NCBI GenBank assembly: GCA_022793355.1
Contig: JAAWCR010000158.1
Coordinates: 1-8,938 of the forward strand
DNA from: Lawsonibacter sp.
Lineage (GTDB): Bacteria > Bacillota > Clostridia > Oscillospirales > Oscillospiraceae
Reading direction: 5' to 3'
Length of the DNA: 8,938 nucleotides
The notes beneath the pieces are model-generated. The model saw nothing but the letters and a program-made list of their open reading frames with translations, searched no databases and had not been told where the DNA came from. A program made the translations under genes and the position numbers. This document shows positions 1-6,087 of this stretch, in pieces. The number at the start of each line of letters is the position of its first letter. The stretch's first letter is position 1.

Positions 1-1350
1 GCGCGGGTCCAGGGAACCCTCCTCAGCGGCGATGTGGTCCATCACAATTCCCGCGATGCTGGCGGTCAGGCCGGGCCGGATGTATATCTTGTCGGGCAGC
101 ATAGACACCACACTGCCAGGGGCATTGATGTTCAGCTTCTCAATGTCACCCTCGCCGGTGACTGTGGTACCCACGTCCAGGTTCATCTCCTTGACCTTGG
201 TGTTCCGGTCCAGCTGAACCGTGGAGTTAGTGGCGGCCTCGTCCACGGTGATCTTGGCCACCGTGCCCTTGCCCACCTGGATGTAGGAGTTGGGGGTCTT
301 GTTCACGACCTCTTTGATCCGGCCGGCCAGGGTGAGCCGGGTGCCCGGCTCGCCGTCCAGCTCGATGCTCATCAGGCCTTTGTCGTCGGTGTTGTTGTCC
401 TCCAGGTACGCGTTGGTGCGCACCGTGGTCTTGGCAATGTCGGTGATGCCGTCCGCCCGGATGGTGACGGTCTTGTTGCGCATGTTGTCCACCAGCATCT
501 CCTCGGCGGTGACATTGCGCATGATAACGCTGGCATCGCCGCCCTCGCTCTCGCCGGTGCCGCTGACGATGATGCGGCCCAGGACATTCACGTTTTCCAG
601 CTTAATGCCGCCCAGGCCCACGCCGCCGGAGACGTACAGGTCGCCGCTGATGGTGGTGTTGCGCAGGGTGACGTTGGGGGCGGTGATTGTCACGTTGCCG
701 AACACGCCGCCCAGCTCATAGCTGCCGCTCTCGCTGATGGGGTTGCCCAGGCACTGGCTCACCAGCACAGCCATCTGCCCTCTGGAAATGGCGTCCTGCG
801 GGCCGAAGGAGTTGTCGGGATAGCCGGAGATGATGTAGTTGTCCACGGCGGTTTTGACCATGCCCTGGGCCCAGAAGCTGACGTCACGGCTGTCTGAGAA
901 AGCCAGGCTCTCGCCAGGGGTCTCCTTCATCATCATATTCCGGCCCAGAATGCACACCGCCATCTCCCGGGTCAGCGTCTCATTGGGGGACGCGGTGGTC
1001 TCGGAGGTGCCGGCCATGTAACCGGCGGTATAGGCGATGGAAATGTCGTCATAGAACCAGTCGGTAACAGCCACGTCCTCAAAGGGAATCTCTCCCTTTT
1101 CCGTATAGCCGTAGGCCCGGTTAATCACCCCCGCAAACTCGGCGCGGGTGACGGGGGAGTCGGGGTTGGCGGTCTGGTCGGCGCGCATGACGCCCCAGTC
1201 CACCAGCTGATCCAGATACTGGTCGGCCCAGTGGGCTGAGGTGGGCAGGGTCATCGCCGGAATCGTCCCAGCCAGCAGAACGGCGGCCAGAACCAGGGAC
1301 AACGCCCGTTCCATCCAGGAACGGCTCTGTGTTTTGCTTCTATGCGACAT
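1..1350 (-). CDS. S-layer homology (SLH) domain surface protein, 3' end beyond window
   Basis: 450 codons are visible and the frame is still open at base 1, so the gene is partial. It starts at ATG (1350-1348) with AAGGAG 7 nt upstream. The N-terminus is a signal peptide: basic residues, a hydrophobic stretch at about 17-32, and probable cleavage after PTSA at about 39. Three SLH motifs follow at about 40-80, 88-135 and 151-200, with VTRAEF, LTREMA and ISRGQM at the positions of the family's TRAE-like motif. SLH domains anchor proteins non-covalently to secondary cell-wall polymers. From about 208 onward the protein is rich in Gly, Val, Thr and Asn with a repetitive beta-strand pattern, suggesting a right-handed beta-helix or similar exposed body; this part is not assigned to a family. 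It lies 66 nt downstream of the PilZ gene, across a probable terminator. I see no convincing promoter of its own. SLH call is firm; ligand and function unknown. Confidence 0.9.
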   Translation of the reverse strand, partial: MSHRSKTQSRSWMERALSLVLAAVLLAGTIPAMTLPTSAHWADQYLDQLVDWGVMRADQTANPDSPVTRAEFAGVINRAYGYTEKGEIPFEDVAVTDWFYDDISIAYTAGYMAGTSETTASPNETLTREMAVCILGRNMMMKETPGESLAFSDSRDVSFWAQGMVKTAVDNYIISGYPDNSFGPQDAISRGQMAVLVSQCLGNPISESGSYELGGVFGNVTITAPNVTLRNTTISGDLYVSGGVGLGGIKLENVNVLGRIIVSGTGESEGGDASVIMRNVTAEEMLVDNMRNKTVTIRADGITDIAKTTVRTNAYLEDNNTDDKGLMSIELDGEPGTRLTLAGRIKEVVNKTPNSYIQVGKGTVAKITVDEAATNSTVQLDRNTKVKEMNLDVGTTVTGEGDIEKLNINAPGSVVSMLPDKIYIRPGLTASIAGIVMDHIAAEEGSLDPR

Positions 1351-1382
1351 AGCGGTTCTCCTTTCTGTGCTCCCTAAGGGGG

Positions 1383-1407
1383 AAAACGCGGGGCCTGACC
1401 GGCCCCG
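1383..1407 (-). terminator. Probable intrinsic terminator after the PilZ gene
   Basis: CGGGGCC (1389-1395) and GGCCCCG (1401-1407) form a 7-bp all-GC stem with a 5-nt loop. On the minus strand it is followed by CG and then TTTT (1386-1383). The short U-tract makes it weak to moderate, so some read-through into the SLH gene is possible. It lies just past the PilZ stop codon. Confidence 0.55.
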
Positions 1408-1416
1408 TTGCTTTAC

Positions 1417-2001
1417 TCAGTCTGCGGTGCTGATCTGGATGCTGAACACCGCCTTGCGGATCAGGGCCTCCTCGTCTTGAATCAAATCCACAAATTTGGA
1501 CGCGTAGAGGGGCTTGTCGGAGGTATCGTCAGGCAGGGCGCGCAGCACCTGGGTCCTGACCACTAGGGGGGAATCCGTAACGGGCAGCACAACCTCCACA
1601 ATCTCCCTCTCCCCCAACGGAATGCTGGAGTAAAACGCCAGGCCGCCGCAGCTCAGGTCCTTGGCCTTGATCTTGCGCTGGCCCTTCCATCGCCCGCTGG
1701 CGGGGTACATGACGCTCTCAAAATCGGTCACAATCCGCAAATTCTCCCGGGCCGCGGGGCCCAGGGCGGCAGTGGGTTGTATGACCATCTTGTCATCCTT
1801 CTGCCGGACAATCAGCCCCACCCGGTTGGGCGAGCTGTCGTCCAGTCCGATGAGCTGAATCTCCCGATGCTCCGCCACCACGTCCTCCTTGCCCTTGAGG
1901 ATGCGGATTTGCAGCACCTCGGAGTTGAGCGGGGACTCCAGCACCGCGTTGGCCAGCGGGGTTCCCTTGCTGTCCAAAATCAAATAGAGCCGTTCTTCCA
2001 T
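1417..2001 (-). CDS. PilZ domain protein, predicted c-di-GMP receptor (possible YcgR/MotI-like flagellar brake)
   Basis: 194 aa. The ATG at 2001-1999 abuts the TAA of the preceding gene, and AAGGAG lies 8 nt upstream, so translational coupling is likely. The C-terminal half carries the PilZ signature: RxxxR as RENLR (85-89) and DxSxxG as DLSCGG (115-120). These are the residues that grip c-di-GMP in known PilZ proteins, so ligand binding is expected. The N-terminal 80 residues are strand-rich and resemble in size the N-terminal domain of two-domain YcgR-type proteins, which interact with flagellar motor parts; similarity there is only by architecture. It is the last gene of a three-gene unit with FliK-like and FlhB-like proteins, supporting a flagellar role. 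There is no signal peptide or membrane segment, so it is cytoplasmic. The PilZ call is firm; the brake role is inferred. Confidence 0.85.
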   Translation of the reverse strand: MEERLYLILDSKGTPLANAVLESPLNSEVLQIRILKGKEDVVAEHREIQLIGLDDSSPNRVGLIVRQKDDKMVIQPTAALGPAARENLRIVTDFESVMYPASGRWKGQRKIKAKDLSCGGLAFYSSIPLGEREIVEVVLPVTDSPLVVRTQVLRALPDDTSDKPLYASKFVDLIQDEEALIRKAVFSIQISTAD

Positions 2002-2361
2002 TTAGGCCTCTCCTTTCTCTTCTGCGGGGACGGGCTGCGCTGCTTGAGCCGCCTGTTCCGCCAGCGCCTGACGTTCCCGCCGGGCTTTGTCCGGGTCCTC
2101 CGGATCAAAATTTAAAAAGTAGACGTAGATTTCCACGATAGCCTGATACAGCGCGTCGGGAATCTCCTGGCCCAGGGCCAGCTGCGACAGGATAGTCGCC
2201 AGAGAGTTGTCCTCGTAGACGGGCACGCCGCTCTCAGAGGCCACCTCCACCATCCGCTCGGCCAGGTAACCCATTCCGGAGGCCACCACCACGGGAGCGC
2301 CCTCCCCATCGTATTTCAGGGCCACCGCCCGATTGGTGGCGCGGTTATCATATCTTGACAT
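2002..2361 (-). CDS. Stand-alone FlhB cytoplasmic-domain-like protein (FlhX/YlqH type)
   Basis: 119 aa from ATG at 2361-2359. An in-frame TTG at 2382 is possible but lacks a good ribosome binding site. Residues 11-83 follow the post-cleavage part of FlhB/YscU: RAVALKYD, then APVVVASGMG, a helix, GVPVYED, LATIL, and LGQEIPDALYQAIVEIY. Full FlhB has four membrane helices before this domain; none are present. The autocleavage motif NPTH, which should precede YAVALKYD, is also missing: the sequence reads ATNRAVALKYD. It therefore corresponds to the C-terminal half of cleaved FlhB. After about residue 90 it ends in a charged, Ala/Gln-rich tail. In flagellar export the FlhB C-terminal domain is the specificity switch acted on by FliK, and the gene just upstream encodes a FliK-like C-terminus, overlapping by 14 nt. 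Similar short proteins (B. subtilis YlqH, Salmonella/Helicobacter FlhX-type) are known. Its exact role here is inferred. Confidence 0.85.
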   Translation of the reverse strand: MSRYDNRATNRAVALKYDGEGAPVVVASGMGYLAERMVEVASESGVPVYEDNSLATILSQLALGQEIPDALYQAIVEIYVYFLNFDPEDPDKARRERQALAEQAAQAAQPVPAEEKGEA

Positions 2362-3787
2362 TGATGCTGTTTTCCCCCTCAAAGATCCGGGGGAACACCC
2401 CGGAGATAGTCAGCGGCCTGGTCATCTGCTGGACCTGGACCGCCCCGGTGGACAGGCCGTTATCCGTCAGAATGCGAGACAGCTCCCCCTGGACCAGCTG
2501 GGAGAAGGGAGCTACCCGCTCCGGGCAGAACACCTGCAAATCCACCCGCTCCCCCTGGCAGGTGAGTACAATATCGAAAAAGCCCAGATTCTGAATGTCT
2601 ATTTTAAACAGGAAGCGCAGGGTATTCTCCCGCTCTCCCTTGCCCTTTTTCAGGTTCTCCTCCGCGTCCGGGTCCACCCACATCTCAGAAAACACCATTC
2701 TGTCATCCCATTGCAGGGGGAGCAGGAAGTGGTTGAGGGGCATGTGCACGCTCTCGTTGACCAGAAAGGCGGAGACAATGTTTCGAAACGCCTCCTGCAC
2801 CTCCTTGCCTGCGCCGCTTTGAAGCGCCTTTTGGGCGGCCTTGGCCAGCTGGGTGGCGAACTGGTCCCCCTCGGAGGCCTTGGCGAAGCTGGTGTTCTGG
2901 AGCAGGCGCAGCAGCGCCTCGTCGGACAGGCCCGACAGCTTCTCCCGCAGGCCGGGACTGCTGTTAAGCTGATGGAAGGCCTGGAGCAGCCCCTCCTCGC
3001 TGCCGTTCTCATACCGGGAAATATCCAGGGCCAGCATAGAAATCAGCGTGCGGGACAGGCCCATATCGTTGGTCTTGCTGGTATAGGCGGACAGGAAGGG
3101 GAGGATCGAGCCCTGGAGCAGCTTCAGCGCTCCCTGCCGGTCCCCGGCGTTCAGCTTCTCCTCCAGCTGAGACACCATGGGCAGCAGCTGGCTGCCGTAG
3201 CTGGCGGGAATGGCCCGGGTCAGCCGCGTCAGGGTGCGCAGCAGATTGCCCTGGAGGTGGTTGGTCGAGGAGTAGTCCCCGTATTTCTTCAGGAACTGAA
3301 GAATGCCGCTGCGCACCGCCTCAGAGTTGCTGTTGCTATAGGCCTCCCGCAGCAGATTGAACAAGGCCCCGTTAAACCGGCTGCCGTTGGCCATCTGGGA
3401 CAGGAGGAATTTGCCCAGCTGCCCCTCGTCCATCTTGAGCATGTTGAGCAGCGCGCCCATCTCGGCGGCCAGCCCCTCCTCAATGCCGGAGGAGACCACC
3501 ATCCCCTCGTACAGGGCGAAGAGGGTGCTCAAGCTCTCCCGCAGGTCCGGGGTGCCGGCCAGCCGTTGGAGAAAGGCGGCGAAGTTGGAATCGTAGCGCA
3601 GGGCCTGATTCCCTTTCGCCGCGTCTCCGGTGTCCTGCTGCTCCGTCCGGTTGTCCGGCCGGGTCACCCTGGTGGGGTCCGGAACGTTCTGAATCCGGGG
3701 ATCGTTGGGCGAAACGGGCATATTGCGGTTTACATTGTTGCTGTCATGACCCGGTACCGGGTTGGTTACACCAAGCAGGTCTGGCAT
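2348..3787 (-). CDS. Hypothetical protein with FliK-like (hook-length control) C-terminal domain
   Basis: 479 aa from ATG at 3787-3785, which has GGAG 8 nt upstream. A GTG at 3796 would add three residues but has a poorer site. Residues 1 to about 65 are polar and rich in Asn, Pro and Asp, probably disordered. About 65-350 is mostly amphipathic helix with no family I recognise. Residues about 385-465 have the pattern of the FliK/flg_hook C-terminal domain: LRFLFKIDIQNLG, alternating strands with VDLQVF, a helix PFSQLVQGELSRIL, then NGL and VQVQQM. In FliK this domain contacts the FlhB cytoplasmic domain to switch export from hook to filament substrates. The next gene is an FlhB-domain protein overlapping this stop codon by 14 nt, like the B. 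subtilis ylqG-ylqH pair. There is no signal peptide or membrane segment. It may be an accessory FliK paralogue rather than the main one, since no hook genes are nearby. The domain call is by pattern only. Confidence 0.7.
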   Translation of the reverse strand: MPDLLGVTNPVPGHDSNNVNRNMPVSPNDPRIQNVPDPTRVTRPDNRTEQQDTGDAAKGNQALRYDSNFAAFLQRLAGTPDLRESLSTLFALYEGMVVSSGIEEGLAAEMGALLNMLKMDEGQLGKFLLSQMANGSRFNGALFNLLREAYSNSNSEAVRSGILQFLKKYGDYSSTNHLQGNLLRTLTRLTRAIPASYGSQLLPMVSQLEEKLNAGDRQGALKLLQGSILPFLSAYTSKTNDMGLSRTLISMLALDISRYENGSEEGLLQAFHQLNSSPGLREKLSGLSDEALLRLLQNTSFAKASEGDQFATQLAKAAQKALQSGAGKEVQEAFRNIVSAFLVNESVHMPLNHFLLPLQWDDRMVFSEMWVDPDAEENLKKGKGERENTLRFLFKIDIQNLGFFDIVLTCQGERVDLQVFCPERVAPFSQLVQGELSRILTDNGLSTGAVQVQQMTRPLTISGVFPRIFEGENSINVKI

Positions 3788-3816
3788 TGGCGCCACTCCA
3801 TTTCAGTAAAAGTTCG

Positions 3817-3826
3817 TTTTTTTTTT
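3817..3826. repeat. Ten-base T/A homopolymer in the divergent intergenic region
   Basis: Ten consecutive T on the plus strand (ten A on the minus strand). It lies about 9 nt upstream of the cheA SigD-type -35, where an AT-rich tract could act as an UP element. In the other direction it is about 30 nt upstream of the ATG of the FliK-like gene and so would probably be in its leader. Homopolymers of this length can vary in length by slippage. Confidence 0.6.
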
Positions 3827-3835
3827 GAGGAATCT

Positions 3836-3862
3836 TAATTTTCCAATTGACACTGCCGATAT
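3836..3862 (+). promoter_or_regulatory. SigD (sigma-28, FliA)-type promoter for the che operon
   Basis: TAAT (3836-3839), a 15-nt spacer, and GCCGATAT (3855-3862). The Bacillus SigD consensus is TAAA-N15-GCCGATAT, so 11 of 12 defined bases match at exactly the expected spacing. It faces cheA. SigD drives late flagellar and chemotaxis genes in Firmicutes, which fits the downstream genes. Confidence 0.7.
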
Positions 3863-3874
3863 ATCGAGTATGAT
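3847..3874 (+). promoter_or_regulatory. SigA-type promoter overlapping the SigD-type promoter
   Basis: A perfect -35 TTGACA (3847-3852), 16-nt spacer, and -10 TATGAT (3869-3874). It overlaps the SigD-type elements, with the SigD -10 inside the SigA spacer, so the two polymerase forms could not bind at the same time. The predicted start is near 3881, giving about a 75-nt leader before cheA. Confidence 0.65.
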
Positions 3875-3894
3875 TAGATATAGGCAGGTGCGCT

Positions 3895-3936
3895 ATGCCT
3901 CACTCCGGCTTCGAGCCACCGCCTAACAGCAAATGA
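3895..3936 (+). promoter_or_regulatory. Possible 13-codon leader ORF ahead of cheA
   Basis: ATG at 3895 and TGA at 3934-3936 would encode MPHSGFEPPPNSK. A weak purine-rich site (CAGGTG, 3885-3890) lies just upstream, and the stop is just before the cheA Shine-Dalgarno. Three consecutive proline codons (3916-3924) are a known cause of ribosome pausing relieved by EF-P. An ORF this short can occur by chance, so this is tentative. Confidence 0.3.
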
Positions 3937-3947
3937 GAAAAGGTGGC
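3915..3947 (+). promoter_or_regulatory. Hairpin that could sequester the cheA Shine-Dalgarno
   Basis: GCCACC (3915-3920) is the exact complement of GGTGGC (3942-3947), which contains the cheA Shine-Dalgarno-like GGTGG; the loop is 21 nt. The 5' arm also forms part of a competing small hairpin, GGCT-TCG-AGCC (3907-3917), so two exclusive folds are possible. A six-pair stem is modest, and no known riboswitch motif was recognised. Confidence 0.35.
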
Positions 3948-3954
3948 GTTTTAT

Positions 3955-6057
3955 ATGGGCAGCGGCAATGACAGCATTCTGGATATGTATCTGTACGAAA
4001 CCAACACCCTGCTGGAGCAATTGGATGGCATCCTACTGGCGGCAGAGGAAGCGGATACGTTCTCTGAGGACAGTGTAAACGAAATATTCCGCATCATGCA
4101 TACCATTAAGGGTTCCTCCGCAATGATGGAATTCAACTCTTTGATGACGGTAGCTCACCGCATCGAGGACCTGTTCTTCCTGGTCCGCGAAAAGAGCATG
4201 GACGTGGTTCCGGAGCAGACCCGGCCGGAATTGTTTGACATGCTGTTCCAGGCGGTAGACTTTTTCCGGGGCGAAATTGAAAAGGTTGAAAATGAGGAAC
4301 CGCTCTCTCAGTCTATCGACCACATCGTCAATAAAATTAATAGCCTGATTGATAAAATTCAAGGCAATTCCAGCGCTCCCGCCGCAAACAATCCCGCTGA
4401 GCCGGAGAGCGCGGCGGCAGCTGGCGAGGCCCCCGCTCCCGCCACGGCGGACGCTGTCAATCAGGACTATCCTTACGGCATCCACGTCTTTTTCGACGAG
4501 GGCAGCGGGATGGAAAATCTGCGCGCCTTTATGCTGCTCAACGGCATTAAGGACTATTGCGGCGATTTTGTCTCCTCCCCGGAAAATGTGGAGACCGACC
4601 CCTCCACCTCCGACCACATCGCCGACCACGGCTTCCTGGTCTGGTTCCGCACTGCAGAGGAGCGCGACAGTGTCATCCCCGCCGTGCAGAACGGCGGTTC
4701 TGTCCGGGAGTATCAGCCGGTAGACGCCGCCAGGCCCGCTCCTGCCGTCCACGAGGAGGCGCCCAAGGCCAGCGCTCCCGTCGCCCGGGAGGAGGCGCCC
4801 CCCAAGGCCAGCGCTCCCGCTGCCAAGGCGGCTCCCGCTCCCGCCCCTGCGGCGGGCCAGCAGCACGCCAAGGAGAGCCTGATCAGCGTCAACCTGTCCA
4901 AGCTGGACCAGCTTCTGGCGGTGGTCAGCGAAATTGTTATTACCGAATCCATGGTCACCGCTTCCCCCGACCTAAAAGGGTTGCGGCTGGACAATTTCAC
5001 CAAATCCGCCCGGGATCTGCGCAAGCTGACCGACGATTTGCAGGATGTGTCCATGTCCCTGCGCATGGTGCCCGTGTCCGGAACCTTCCAAAAGATGAAC
5101 CGCATCGTCCGGGATATGAGCAAAAAGCTGGGCAAGCGGGCCAAGCTCACCCTCATCGGCGAGGACACCGAGGTAGATAAGACCATTGTGGATGCCATTG
5201 GCGACCCCATTATGCACATCGTCCGCAACTCCATGGACCACGGCCTGGAAGAGAACGAGGCCGACCGCATCGCCGCCGGCAAGGACCCCGTGGGCGAGGT
5301 AATCCTGTCTGCCCGCCACACCGGCAGCGAGGTCATCATTGAAATCAAAGACGACGGCCAGGGCGTGGACACCCAGGCAGTGCTGAACAAGGCCATCCGC
5401 CAGGGCCTTGCCGCCCCCGACCACGATTACAGCCAGAAGGAAATCCTCAATTTCCTGATGATGCCCGGCTTCTCCACAAACACCGAAGTTACCGAATACT
5501 CCGGCAGAGGGGTCGGAATGGACGTGGTGAAGAAAAATGTGGCCGACGTGGGCGGCACAGTGACCATCTCCAGCGAGTGGGGCAAGGGCATGACCACCAC
5601 CCTGAAAATCCCCCTAACTATGGCCATTATGGACGGTATGGAGGTCTCCGTGGGCAACTCCATGTTCACCATCCCCATCAACAGCATCCAGTCCTCCCTG
5701 AAGGTGGCCGCTAAGGATGTCATTCACGACCCCGCTCAGGGCGAGATGGTCAAGATTCGAGACAATTTCTACCCCATCATCCGGGCCAAAGAGCTGTTTC
5801 AGATGGAGCAGGGCTGCGACAACATTGAAGAGGGTATCCTCATGTGGGTGGAGTCCGGCGAGCACTCCTACTGCCTGTTTGTTGACGAGCTGCTGGGCGA
5901 ACAGCAGATCGTGGTAAAGCCTCTGCCCAACTATATCAACGGCTTTGGCGTTAAAAATTACGGCATTAACGGCTGCAGCATCCTGGGCGACGGCAGCATC
6001 AGCATTATTCTGGACGTGGTCAACGTCTATACCGCCGCCCACAGCTCCGTCTATTGA
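3955..6057 (+). CDS. cheA: Chemotaxis histidine kinase CheA
   Basis: 700 aa from ATG 3955, with AAGGTGG 8 nt upstream; an in-frame GTG at 3943 has a weaker site. CheA autophosphorylates under receptor control and passes phosphate to CheY and CheB. All five domains are present. P1 (about 1-110) carries the phospho-accepting H49 in MHTIKGSSAMM. A P2-like domain (about 172-257) lies between Ala/Pro-rich linkers. The P3 dimerisation helices begin near 306. The P4 ATPase (about 370-560) has an N box HIVRNSMDHG (421-430), G1 DDGQG (466-470), F box MPGFSTN (503-509) and G2 GRGVG (517-521). The P5 CheW-like regulatory domain covers about 565-700. All catalytic motifs are intact. It is the first gene of cheA-W-R-B; cheW starts 30 nt after its stop. 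Promoters at 3836-3874 suggest joint SigD and SigA control. The linker at about 267-300 holds a small tandem duplication. Confidence 0.97.
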   Translation: MGSGNDSILDMYLYETNTLLEQLDGILLAAEEADTFSEDSVNEIFRIMHTIKGSSAMMEFNSLMTVAHRIEDLFFLVREKSMDVVPEQTRPELFDMLFQAVDFFRGEIEKVENEEPLSQSIDHIVNKINSLIDKIQGNSSAPAANNPAEPESAAAAGEAPAPATADAVNQDYPYGIHVFFDEGSGMENLRAFMLLNGIKDYCGDFVSSPENVETDPSTSDHIADHGFLVWFRTAEERDSVIPAVQNGGSVREYQPVDAARPAPAVHEEAPKASAPVAREEAPPKASAPAAKAAPAPAPAAGQQHAKESLISVNLSKLDQLLAVVSEIVITESMVTASPDLKGLRLDNFTKSARDLRKLTDDLQDVSMSLRMVPVSGTFQKMNRIVRDMSKKLGKRAKLTLIGEDTEVDKTIVDAIGDPIMHIVRNSMDHGLEENEADRIAAGKDPVGEVILSARHTGSEVIIEIKDDGQGVDTQAVLNKAIRQGLAAPDHDYSQKEILNFLMMPGFSTNTEVTEYSGRGVGMDVVKKNVADVGGTVTISSEWGKGMTTTLKIPLTMAIMDGMEVSVGNSMFTIPINSIQSSLKVAAKDVIHDPAQGEMVKIRDNFYPIIRAKELFQMEQGCDNIEEGILMWVESGEHSYCLFVDELLGEQQIVVKPLPNYINGFGVKNYGINGCSILGDGSISIILDVVNVYTAAHSSVY
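4753..4819 (+). repeat. Short tandem duplication in the cheA P2-P3 linker
   Basis: A unit of GAGGAGGCGCCC followed by AAGGCCAGCGCTCCCG occurs at 4753-4780 and again at 4789-4819. The second copy has one extra CCC codon between the two blocks. Both are in frame, encoding EEAPKASAP and EEAPPKASAP. The near-identical DNA points to a recent in-frame duplication that lengthens a flexible linker. Confidence 0.8.
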
Positions 6058-6087
6058 TTCGGGACATAAAAGAAGGGAGAACTTACT

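Noticed and set aside
34..897. A 287-codon plus-strand open frame opposite the SLH gene
   Set aside because: The His/Val/Gly/Asp-rich translation is a shadow of the minus-strand SLH protein, which has a signal peptide and SLH motifs.
2333..3838. A long plus-strand open frame of about 500 codons opposite the FliK-like gene
   Set aside because: It is antisense to a gene with a good start, domain pattern and tight operon spacing. Its translation is low-complexity, Leu/Gln/Gly-rich, as expected of a shadow frame.
3881..3950. c-di-GMP (GEMM) or other known riboswitch in the cheA leader
   Set aside because: The leader is too short and lacks the conserved GEMM core; only simple hairpins are seen.
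3943..3954. GTG start for CheA four codons upstream
   Set aside because: This GTG lies inside the Shine-Dalgarno-like sequence that serves ATG 3955.
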